From assembly GCF_045679555.1 (NCBI RefSeq), contig NC_092122.1:7008694-7072693 (forward strand): a DNA stretch of 64,000 nucleotides, written 5' to 3'. Source of the stretch: Salvelinus alpinus (taxonomy: Eukaryota > Chordata > Actinopteri > Salmoniformes > Salmonidae). The notes beneath the pieces are model-generated. The model searched no databases. It was not told the origin of the DNA and worked only from the letters and a program-made list of their open reading frames with translations. Positions 10,674 through 19,392 of the stretch are shown piece after piece; the first letter of the stretch is position 1; each line of letters begins with the position of its first letter. The position numbers and the translations under genes were made by a program.

Positions 10674-11742
10674 CAGTCATATAGCCTCGGCACCTACATA
10701 AAGCTGTGACTCAGTCATATAGCCTCGGCACCTACATAAAGCTGTGACTCAGTCATATAGCCTCGGCACCTACATAAAGCTGTGACTCAGTCATATAGCC
10801 TCGGCACCTACATAAAGCTGAGTGACTCAGTCATATAGCCTCGGCACCTACATAAAGCTGTGACTCAGTCATATAGCCTCGGCACCTACATAAAGCTGTG
10901 ACTCAGTCATATAGCCTCGGCACCTACATAAAGCTGTGACTCAGTCATATAGCCTCGGCACCTACATAAAGCTGTGACTCAGTCATATAGCCTCGGCACC
11001 TACATAAAGCTGTGACTCAGTCATATAGCCTCGGCACCTACATAAAGCTGTGACTCAGTCATATAGCCTCGGCACCTACATAAAGCTGTGACTCAGTCAT
11101 ATAGCCTCGGCACCTACATAAAGCTGTGACTCAGTCATATAGCCTCGGCACCTACATAAAGCTGTGACTCAGTCATATAGCCTCGGCACCTACATAAAGC
11201 TGTGACTCAGTCATATAGCCTCGGCACCTACATAAAGCTGTGACTCAGTCATATAGCCTCGGCACCTACATAAAGCTGTGACTCAGTCATATGGCCTCGG
11301 CACCTACATAAAGCTGTGACTCAGTCATATGGCCTCGGCACCTACATAAAGCTGTGACTCAGTCATATAGCCTCGGCACCTACATAAAGCTGTGACTCAG
11401 TCATATAGCCTCGGCACCTACATAAAGCTGTGACTCAGTCATATAGCCTCGGCACCTACATAAAGCTGTGACTCAGTCATATAGCCTCGGCACCTACATA
11501 AAGCTGTGACTCAGTCATATAGCCTCGGCACCTACATAAAGCTGTGACTCAGTCATATGGCCTCGGCACCTACATAAAGCTGTGACTCAGTCATATAGCC
11601 TCGGCACCTACATAAAGCTGTGACTCAGTCATATAGCCTCGGCACCTACATAAAGCTGTGACTCAGTCATATAGCCTCGGCACCTACATAAAGCTGAGTG
11701 ACTCAGTCATATAGCCTCGGCACCTACATAAAGCTGTGACTC
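10674..11742. repeat. 38-bp minisatellite, about 28 copies
   Basis: The unit is 38 bp (CAGTCATATAGCCTCGGCAC followed by CTACATAAAGCTGTGACT) and is repeated almost without change. Two units, ending near 10820 and 11700, carry an extra AG giving GCTGAGTGACTCAG, and three units near 11290, 11328 and 11558 have CATATGG instead of CATATAG. Each junction contains TGACTCA, an AP-1/TRE consensus. No open frame runs through it consistently, since 38 is not a multiple of 3. Confidence 0.98.
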
Positions 11743-11964
11743 ACTCATTCATGGCTTTGGATCAAAATAAATAAGTACCAACATTCTTTCTGATGGTCTT
11801 TAATAAAGAAATGTGTTGGTTATCCTGACCTGGACACCATGTACAGTACAGTATTATAATAATCCCATTATGGGCTATTAGCAGCACAATAGACTCTTGC
11901 CAAAACCTCTCTATATTTTGATACTTTGTGCAAGGCAATTGATCAGCATTAAAAACTTTGGATG
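11743..11964. other. unassigned DNA sharing a block with 13670-13715
   Basis: The segment ATTATGGGCTATTAG followed by a block ending GACTCTTGCC recurs at about 13677-13718 with few changes. No gene. Confidence 0.5.
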
Positions 11965-12078
11965 GGGCCTAAGACACTGCATCGCAGAGCAAACTGCGTT
12001 GAAACAGATGCTGGTTCAATACCCGTGCAGGCTGCAACCAGGAAACCCATGAGGCGATGGTGGGATTTTGGTTTCTCT
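11965..12078 (+). mobile_element. tRNA-derived SINE fragment
   Basis: GGCCTAAGACACTGCATCGC and the following B-box-like GCTGGTTCAATACCCG resemble the tRNA-related head of the SINE seen complete at 57241-57509 (opposite strand), followed by AAACCCATGAGGCG. Only the 5' third is present. Confidence 0.65.
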
Positions 12079-12109
12079 CCCTCTAAAAACAGAAATAAAT
12101 CATTCTAAA

Positions 12110-12365
12110 TAACAAACTGGCTTTATTTACAAATTAGTAAGAATGTCTCACCCCATGTTCAAGAACGGCCTTTTTTGTCGCTCAATTTAGGTTATTTGAA
12201 AACAAAATCATCTCCATCATCTGCTCCAGCTCCTTTCCATTTGTTTAACAAGCCATGGGAAGTTGGTTGCAATTTAAGTTTATTCCACCAGAAAAGACAG
12301 AACAAATAATACAACAGATATTGTGTTTAAACTCAAATATACTAATTGACAATTAAAACTTTATT
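12110..12365 (+). mobile_element. L1-like LINE fragment
   Basis: The block GTTGGTTGCAATTTAAGTTT and the following AGACAGAACAAATAATACAA align with 25213-25292 in the larger L1-like copy at 23860-26215, in the same orientation. It is part of the linker or RT region of ORF2, too short and mutated to translate. Confidence 0.7.
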
Positions 12366-12662
12366 GGCTGTCCTAGATTTTCCTTTCCTTCTGAAAGCCC
12401 TAATCTGCTCACTTAAATTAATAGAGATCCTGATCATGGTGCTCCAGTATGTTGTTACAGCATAATCAAAGTGAGGACAATCAGCGATCTGCTGTATACT
12501 TATGGCCTATTGTAAGCTGAAAGTCACACCTTTCCAGTACTCCTCACCCCGCCCTAAACTTCACCCGAAAAAATGCATGGATGCCAAGAAAGCAGTTCGT
12601 TTTGCTTGATTCTTAAAATGTGTATGCAGCATTTGTGTGTTGGAGTCCCTTTTAATTCTTAA

Positions 12663-12986
12663 TTGATCTACCGTTTCTACTCGTCATTGGCAGAGAGTCA
12701 GGCGGAGAATGACGCTTTGAAGAGGGCGAGGAACGAGATGGAGTCCCAATCCATGCCAGGCACACCTGTGAGCTCTGGAACTCCACCTCCGACAGGCAGC
12801 GTCAACATATGTGGCGTGTTCGTCAGGTTGTCGGTTCACCCTGACATTTCCATTCCTCTTCTGACAACAGAACTTGACCAACCGCTCACCAGGCACAGCA
12901 AGGGCTGTCCGGACCATTATGCTGTTCTGCTATTCCAGGGATGTGTAACCGAGTGGAGACAGAATAACAACTGGGATGGATCTTGA
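12663..12986 (+). CDS. possible host exon of a coiled-coil protein (unrecognised)
   Basis: I do not recognise the gene. An open segment contains, from about 12695, SQAENDALKRARNEMESQS followed by MPGTPVSSGTPPPTGS: a charged heptad-like stretch, then a Ser/Pro/Thr-rich stretch. Its GC content and composition are unlike the AT-rich surroundings. A splice-acceptor-like CATTGGCAG ends at 12692, directly before the charged part. A weak donor, CT|GTGAGC, lies at about 12768. The upstream codons (MIYRFYSSLA) would then be intronic. The 3' part of the frame, to the stop at 12986, looks random. It could equally be a retro-derived fragment or chance. This is the only candidate host exon I can point to. 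Confidence 0.3.
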   Translation: MIYRFYSSLAESQAENDALKRARNEMESQSMPGTPVSSGTPPPTGSVNICGVFVRLSVHPDISIPLLTTELDQPLTRHSKGCPDHYAVLLFQGCVTEWRQNNNWDGS

Positions 12987-13769
12987 GGCAAATGTGGCTT
13001 ACCAGTGAACTTCCGGGTGTTCATCATTAATACTGTGTCTCAGAAGTTTCTGTCCAAGACTTATGCAACCTGAAAAAGCATTAAAGACAGAGTTAATGAG
13101 TACTTGAGGTCACCGAGAAAATCTGGACATGGCCTGCTCGCCCTTATGTAAGGAATTAGTAATAAACAAATGCAGGCGGCTTCTGTCTTCAAAATGCTTT
13201 AAATGCTTTATTATCCAAATGTTTAAAGTGCATGTGGGCGACCTCATGCAACCGCAACATGTCGGATAAAGCTTATACTGTACAGTACTGTATTTCTACA
13301 TCAGCATCTTTATGCTTTCGCTAATAAAATAGTGATAAAAATACTCCTTCAAAATGCAGGTGTTTATTTTGTTTTGGATCCATAACAAATTACTATGGGA
13401 ATACATATCGCTGAATGACAGAAATATTGGAACAAAGTAGGCTAATGAAGGTTAACACATTGTTGCTTACTGGAAAATACTCTTTCAAAATTAATGGATT
13501 AGACAGCATTCAGAGGTCAAGACAGCGCTGCTCTGAGACAAGAATGGGGACTGGTCTTCACTAAATCTCTGTTTGGTTATTTGTTAGACTACAATTAGGG
13601 TGTGGAAATGTTAGGATGATTTTTGCTCTTAATGTACTACTGTAGCCCACTCCCGACCGGTCACGTTGTACAGTACCATTATGGGCTATTAGTAGGACAA
13701 CAGGCTCTTGCCAAGGAAGGTAGGGGGAGAATTGTATCACTAAATGTATTTCTTAGTTAGGTTGGCTGT
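12987..13769. other. unassigned DNA with a locally duplicated block
   Basis: 13519-13670 (CTGCTCTGAGACAAGAATGG to GGTCACGTTGTACAG) has a diverged second copy at 17953-18110 in the same orientation. No coding signal. Confidence 0.55.
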
Positions 13770-13840
13770 ATCTCAACCGGCCGTGATTGGGAATCCCATA
13801 GGGCTGCGCACAATGTCGTTCGGGTTAGGGAGGGTTTGAA
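13770..13840 (+). mobile_element. SINE fragment (body region)
   Basis: TCAACCGGCCGTGATTGGGA and then GTTCGGGTTAGGGAGGGTTT match the body of the SINE complete at 57241-57509. Short and isolated. Confidence 0.6.
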
Positions 13841-13929
13841 AAAAACATAAATATTTTGGCCTTCATAAATATTATTTTGGCCTTTATTCAGATTACAATC
13901 GCTCACTTTATGTTTTTGAAAATGAAATA

Positions 13930-15327
13930 CAGTGGCTTGCAAAAGTATTCACCCCCTTGGCATTTTTCCTATTTTGTTAGAATCTGGAATTAAAATTGAT
14001 CTTTGGGGGGTTTATATCATTTAATTTACACAACATGCCTACCACTTTGAAGATGCAAAATATATATTTTTTCTTTTTTGAAACAAACAAGAAATAAGAC
14101 AAAAAAACTGAAAACTTGAGCGTGCATAACTATTCACCCCCCAAAGTCAATGCTTATAGAGCCACCTTTTGCAGCAATTACAGCTGCAAGTCTCTTGGGG
14201 TATGTCTCTATAAGCTTGGCACATCTAGCCACAGGGATTTTTGCCCATTTTTCAAGGCAAAACTGCTCCAGCTCCTTCAAGTTGGATGGGTTCCTGCTGG
14301 TGTACAGCAATCTTTAAGTCATACCACAGATTCTCAATTGGATTGACGTCTGGGCTTTGACTAGGTCATTCCAAGACATTTAAATGTTTTCCTTAATAAA
14401 CCACTCGAGTGTTGCTTTAGCAGTACGCCTAGGGTCATTGTCCTGCTGGAAGGTGAACCTCCGTCCCAGTCTCAAATCTCTGGATGACTGAAACAAGTTT
14501 CCTCAAGAATTTCCCTGTATTTAGCTCCATCCATTATTCATTCAATTCTGACTAGTTTCCCAGTCCCTTTCTGGCCACTCTTCCATAAAGTCCAGCTCTG
14601 TGGAGAGTGTGGATTAAAGTGGTCCTATGGACAGATACTCCAATCTCCGCTGTGGAGCTTTGCAGCTCCTTCAGGGTTATCTTTGCTCTCTTTGTTGCCT
14701 CTCTGATTAATGCCATCCATGCCTGGTCCGTGAATTTTGGTGGACGGTCCTCTCTTGGCAGGTTTGTTGTGGTGCCATATTCTTTAATTTTTTTAACAAT
14801 GGATTTAATGTGTTCCGGGGATGTTCAAAGTTTCTGATATTTTTCTATTCCCCAACCCTGATCTGTACTTCTCCACAACTTTGTCCCTGACCTATTTGGA
14901 GAGCTCCTTGGTCTTCATGGTGCCGCTTGCTTGGTGGTGCCGCTTGCTTAGTGGTGTTGAAGACTCTGGGGCCTTTCAGAACAGGTGTATATGTTCTGAG
15001 ATCATGTGACAGATCATGTGACACTTAGATTGCACACAGGTGGACTTTAGTTAACTAATTATGTGACTTCTGATGGTAATTGGTTGCACCAGATCTTATT
15101 TAGGGGCTTCATAGCAAAGGGGGTGAATACATATCCACACCACTTTTCCATTATTTCGTTATTTTTTTATTTTTGAAAAAGTTATTTTTTTAATTTCACT
15201 TCACCAATTTGGACTATTTTGTGTATGTCCATTACATTAAATCCAAATAAAAATCTATTTAAATTACAGGTTGTAATGCAACAAAATAGGAAAAACGCCA
15301 AGGGGATGAATATTTTTGAAGGCACTG
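13930..15327 (-). mobile_element. Tc1-like transposon with an internal deletion
   Basis: The termini CAGTGGCTTGCAAAAGTATT and GAATATTTTTGAAGGCACTG are flanked by TA on both sides (13928-13929, 15328-15329). The minus strand carries transposase pieces: the N-terminal HTH region from about 14920 and the FQQDN..KHT / NPIE catalytic end at about 14440-14330. Comparison with the copy at 6277-7118 shows that the stretch equivalent to 6616-6862, including the first catalytic Asp, is missing. The junction is at about 14567 (CAGTCCC|TTTCTGG). Non-autonomous. Confidence 0.85.
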
Positions 15328-15329
15328 TA

Positions 15330-15533
15330 GTCTCCAAAATATCATTATTTTTTAAACAAAGCGATTATTATTATGAATTAATTTAGAATTATATAAAACT
15401 CCCTTAGATATCCTCAAAGATCAGATTTGTGCAAACAAAAAATACCCCTTAGATATTAATTTAGAATCCTCCAATCTTCTAAAACAAATTATTGGTGTAG
15501 AGTCAAGTCATTGAATTTTTTTTTTTTTAGATA
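15330..15533. other. short LINE-like remnant and a poly-T run
   Basis: AAAATATCATTATTTTTTAA at 15336-15355 resembles 25178-25197 of the L1-like copy. A short open segment follows (KTPLDILKDQICANKK) that I cannot assign. It ends in a T-run just before the Tigger element. Confidence 0.4.
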
Positions 15534-15535
15534 TA

Positions 15536-17788
15536 CAGTAATCCCTCGTTTATCGCGGGGGTTACGTTCCGAAAATGACCCGCGATAAGTGAAATCCGCG
15601 AAATAGAAAACTTTTTTTTTTTTTACAATTAGCAACTATTACATGTATACAAATACAGTGACTCACGTGTAGGCCGTTTCACTGCTCTTCAGACTGGGCC
15701 GCTGCATCCTGACTGCGCTCTGCAGTGTTCTCTTCTTCTGAAGCCCGCGGTGCAGGTGTGTTTGTTCGGGAGAAGAACATAGTGATAGGCAGCTGTTGTC
15801 GCTCTTTTTTCTTCTTTGCAAAAAGATCCTTGTACACCGACATGCCACCATCGATTACGTTGGAGAACTGTAATGAACGGCTCATCAAAGGGTCCCATTC
15901 CTCAGCTACTCGCTTAAGTTCAGTGGCCATTCGCACCATGGTTGCTAAGCGACCAAGCGTTAGTCCTTCCTCCTCATCTCTCGTGTCCTCTTCTCCCTCT
16001 TCTCTTTCATCGTCGCTTTGTGGCTTTGTCATTTCTGCCAGCTCTGCATCGGTCAGCGGCTGTGCGTCTCCATCAATCAGGGCGTTTATGTCATCCGGAC
16101 TCATGTCATTAAAGCCGTCTCCTCCAATCTGTTTAGCCAGATTCACAGCTGTTTCTACGGCAGAGTGGTGGACCTCGTCAAGCGAGCCTCCGGTTGCGTT
16201 TTGCACTGCCTCTGGCCATAGTTTTTTCCAGCAGGCCTTCAGAGTTTCCGTTTTCATTTCCTGAATGGCCCTCTGAATGTTTTGGAGACACGATGCGATG
16301 GTGTATCCACGCCAGTAGTCCTTCAGTGAGAAATCTTGATCCGAGTCCATAGCGTCAACAAGATGTTGCAGGGTGTTGCGCGTATAGAGAGCCTTGAAAG
16401 CACGGATGACTCCTTGGTCCATGGGCTGAATCAGGGATGTAGTGTTTGGCGGCAGAAATTCGATTTGCACACCATCATATGCCAAATCATTACCGTGACC
16501 TCCGGCGTTGTCAAGGAGCAGAAGCACTTTAAAGTTCAGTCCCTTTCCTCTCAAATAACACTTGACCTCCGGGATGAAACAGTTTTTGAACCAATCCAGA
16601 TTGAGCGCTTTTGTCATCCAAGCCTTTGCATTGTACATCCAGTAAACAGGCAAATCATCCTTATTTTTGTTTTTCAGCGCCCTGGGATTTTTAGACCTGT
16701 AAATCAGCCCCGGTTTAATCATGAAACCTGCGGCATTTCCGCACATAGCCAGGGTCAAACGGTCTTTGTGAACTTTAAATCCTGGGGCTTTGGCTTCTTC
16801 CTGCATGATGAAGGTGCGGGAGGGCATTCGTTTCCAAAATAAGGCAGTCTCATCCATGTTAAAAACTTGTTCGGGCTTATATCCCCCCTCCTCAATGATC
16901 GCCTTGAATTTATTGTTCACGAAGGCTTCTGCCTCAGCGGTATCCGCAGACGCCATCTCACCGTGCAGACAAACATTTTTAAGTCCAAAGCGTTTCTTAA
17001 ACTTTTCAAACCAGCCCTTGCTTGCATTAAATGCGCTTGGCACTTTGTCAGCAGCACTTGCTGGGGGCCTGGCATCCTCTCCCACTGTGTCAGCAGCACT
17101 TGCTGAGGGCCCGGCATCCTCTCCCTCTTCCCCGTCACTGACAGCAAAGTTTTCATACAGCATTCTCGCTTTTGTGCAGATAACGTTTGTATCCAGGGTT
17201 ATGTTTTTTTTCCTGCAGTCATTAATCCACAGAGCTAATGCCGTCTCCATCCGTACCATGGTCTTGTTGCGGACAGTTACAACCCTTTTTGCATTCGTAT
17301 TAAAATTGACTGCTGCTGTCGTCCTTATGTTTTTTTCCTCCTTCTTTATGTAACGAACGGAAGATTCATTGATTCCGTAATGGCGAGCAACGGCTGCATA
17401 GCTTTTACCTTCCCTTAGCATGTCCAGAAGTTTAACTTTATCTGAGATAGGTAGCATCTTCCGCCGTTTGGGCCCATCCGCAGGTGCTTTTGTCGGTCCA
17501 GGCCGTTTCGTCGACATTATGGGTTTAGGAGATGTTCGAAATTACAAGATAATTTGGCCAACTTAATGTAAATTTGCCAAGCTGTTTTATGTACGTACAC
17601 ATAACTGCACGAGACGACAAAATGATAGCACAATTCGTAGCATGTTTTGATACAAGAAGCGGGAGTGAGTTTTTAGCGAATCAGAATGCAGAGCACAATG
17701 CACCAAAAAAAAAAAAAAAATGCATTATGAAAATCCGCGAAATAGCGAATCCGCGATAAGTGAACCGCGAAGTGGCGAGGGATCACTG
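15536..17788 (-). mobile_element. Tigger/pogo transposon, apparently intact
   Basis: The 2253-bp element starts CAGTAATCCCTCG and its other end reads CAGTGATCCCTCG on the opposite strand (12 of 13 match). TA lies on each side (15534-15535, 17789-17790). Sub-terminal blocks CGCGATAAGTGAA (15581-15593, 17752-17764) and ATCCGCGAAATAG (15594-15606, 17733-17745) occur at both ends in the same orientation but swapped order; they are likely transposase-binding sites. One uninterrupted transposase fills the interior. Everything needed for an autonomous element is present on paper. Confidence 0.95.
15679..17517 (-). CDS. Tigger/pogo-family transposase, 612 aa, intact frame
   Basis: This is a nuclear cut-and-paste DNA transposase related to the TIGD/CENP-B proteins. 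Residues about 20-65 form a psq/CENP-B N-terminal HTH (SDKVKLLDMLREGKSYAAVA, then YGINESSVRYIKK). About 85-195 form the second CENP-B-type DNA-binding domain, ending KGWFEKFKKRFGL. About 215-400 form the DDE_1 catalytic core with Asp222 (NMDETALFW), Asp336 (LLLLDNAGGH) and Asp367 (QPMDQGVI); 30 residues separate the last two, as in pogo elements. The C-terminus is acidic (REEGEEDTRDEEE) with a late KKKKE basic patch. Residues about 134-157 contain a 14-residue duplication (GEDAGPSASAAD / GEDARPPASAAD) from a 42-bp tandem repeat at 17047-17130. The ATG at 17517 precedes a basic MSTKRPGP stretch and fits the family. There are no stops or frameshifts. Confidence 0.95.
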   Translation of the reverse strand: MSTKRPGPTKAPADGPKRRKMLPISDKVKLLDMLREGKSYAAVARHYGINESSVRYIKKEEKNIRTTAAVNFNTNAKRVVTVRNKTMVRMETALALWINDCRKKNITLDTNVICTKARMLYENFAVSDGEEGEDAGPSASAADTVGEDARPPASAADKVPSAFNASKGWFEKFKKRFGLKNVCLHGEMASADTAEAEAFVNNKFKAIIEEGGYKPEQVFNMDETALFWKRMPSRTFIMQEEAKAPGFKVHKDRLTLAMCGNAAGFMIKPGLIYRSKNPRALKNKNKDDLPVYWMYNAKAWMTKALNLDWFKNCFIPEVKCYLRGKGLNFKVLLLLDNAGGHGNDLAYDGVQIEFLPPNTTSLIQPMDQGVIRAFKALYTRNTLQHLVDAMDSDQDFSLKDYWRGYTIASCLQNIQRAIQEMKTETLKACWKKLWPEAVQNATGGSLDEVHHSAVETAVNLAKQIGGDGFNDMSPDDINALIDGDAQPLTDAELAEMTKPQSDDEREEGEEDTRDEEEGLTLGRLATMVRMATELKRVAEEWDPLMSRSLQFSNVIDGGMSVYKDLFAKKKKERQQLPITMFFSRTNTPAPRASEEENTAERSQDAAAQSEEQ

Positions 17789-17790
17789 TA

Positions 17791-18339
17791 CTGTATTCCT
17801 ATCGTAGGTGACATGAGTCTCAGTAGTGTTGAGTAATGTGCTGTTCAAAGGGGTGTAGGTCTTATCTATTTAAATAACATTTTGAAGTTAAAAGCAATAG
17901 GATTTGAAGCAATAGTCTTCCCTCTGTGGTCAACTATTTCAGCTGCGCTTCGTACTGCTCTGAGACAAACATGGGGACTGGTCTTTGATAAATCAATGAG
18001 AATTTTATTTTCACTCAACCTCCGTTTGGGGATTGGTTAGACTACAATTAGGGTGTGGAAATGTCATGCTCTTAGTACTGTAGCCTACTCCCGACAGTCA
18101 CGTTGTACAGCGACATATTTTCCTAACAGAAACCCTGAGGGTTTTGTTTTTTGTTTGTCTTGGAATAGAAACACTGTAATATGAATCACATTAATTAAGC
18201 TACATTTCTTGAAACAAATCCCATATACAATGTTCTTACAATTTTATTTTAAATTCGCTAGTACAGCCAATTTTGAAGGCTGTTAAATACTTCTCAAAGA
18301 AGCCCTTTGGTGGTCAAACTAGCACTAAGTAGCATTAAT
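17791..18339. other. unassigned DNA with the second copy of the 13.5-kb block
   Basis: 17953-18110 matches 13519-13670 (GAGACAAACATGGGGACTGG; GACTACAATTAGGGTGTGG). No gene or named repeat recognised. Confidence 0.5.
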
Positions 18340-18429
18340 AGTAACAATGGCAGACAATTAAATAACGTGCCATAGAAATCTGTGGCAGCCTGCAAGGTGT
18401 GCTGCAGTATGACGCAACTTTTACAGGAA

Positions 18430-18740
18430 GAACCACTGTAGGCCTACGAGGGGGGTGAATGACCAGCGAATCATACTTCAGGTACGCGATGTTGCGTTTC
18501 TTTAATTCTTCAATTAGTCGTGGCAGCAGTTCCTTTCTTTTGAGGCCTACCATTTCAGAGAAGTCTTCGTTGATGAAGTTTTTGGTTCCCTTCAGGCATT
18601 TGTCTCTGCTGAGAATCTCCTCCTTGTCTTTGAACCTGAGCAGTTTAATCACTATAGATCTGGGCCGTCCATCGGGGAAGAAAGTGCCATTCCTATGCGT
18701 AATATGGGGACATACAATCACGCCCCAAGCTGGCTCAGAG
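18430..18740 (-). pseudogene. L1-type LINE ORF1 protein fragment
   Basis: The minus-strand open segment reads GRPRSIVIKLLRFKDKEEIL, then NFINEDFSEMVGLKRKELL and YLKYDSLVIHPP. This is the RRM/C-terminal part of the L1 ORF1 nucleic-acid chaperone (Transposase_22 family), which coats LINE RNA. The N-terminal coiled coil and zinc knuckle are not visible. The open frame runs 18778-18335, but only about 18720-18435 is recognisable. No ORF2 follows, so it is a remnant. Confidence 0.75.
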
Positions 18741-18778
18741 AGTACCAAACTAGGAGGCCCACAGCAGCTCAAGCACAC

Positions 18779-19278
18779 ACAGGTTCCACCCGCTCCAAAA
18801 AGGAAATACAGAAGCTACCTTTTTCCGTAATACTTACCTGAGAAGCCTGAACTGTCAGAGCCCCATAAAGGGAACCATAACCTGCAGGAACTTGGCTATG
18901 CACACTTACACACTGCCTCTGTAGCGCAAGTGCATAGATGCCACGGTTCCAAGAACAATACTTACCTTGCCAGCCTGAAATTACAGAACTCGTTCAAGGA
19001 ATGGCAAATCCAGAACACCTGTCATGACTTTTTAAAGCACACATGCACTGCATATCATTGACCAGAGTCGAACCAAGGCAGCCTGAGGTTCAAACCCATA
19101 GGAAACCGGCAGCAACCTGGAAAAACATTAATTAATATGAAATTAAAAACCACACTTGAGCCTACGCATTTTCTCAAGACCTTCGATGTTGGGTTTAAAG
19201 CTGAGACACGCATCTATCAAGAAACCCAAATACTTGTAAGTTGCTACTCTTTCTATGTGCTTGTCCGGCATAGTATAT
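18779..19278. other. unassigned non-coding DNA
   Basis: No coding signal or repeat family recognised. It may be the upstream part of the L1 ORF1 remnant. Confidence 0.4.
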
Positions 19279-19392
19279 AATATAAACTCAGCAAAAAAAG
19301 AAACATGCCTTTTTCAGCACCCTGACTTTCAAAGATAATTTGTAAATATCCAAATAACTTCACAGATCTTCATTGTAAAGAGTTTAAAGCTT
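19279..19392 (+). mobile_element. Tc1-like element, 5' terminal fragment
   Basis: ATAAACTCAGCAAAAAAAGA followed by CTTTCAAAGATAATTTGTAA and CAGATCTTCATTGTAAAG is the left end of a further salmonid Tc1-like family that I recognise. It stops where LINE coding sequence begins. Confidence 0.65.

Noticed and set aside
10674..11742. Regular 38-bp repeats considered as a CRISPR array
   Set aside because: There are no spacers: units are contiguous and identical, in vertebrate DNA with no cas genes.
15725..17353. Several plus-strand frames of 128-187 codons
   Set aside because: Antisense shadows of the 612-codon Tigger transposase, whose domains are clear.
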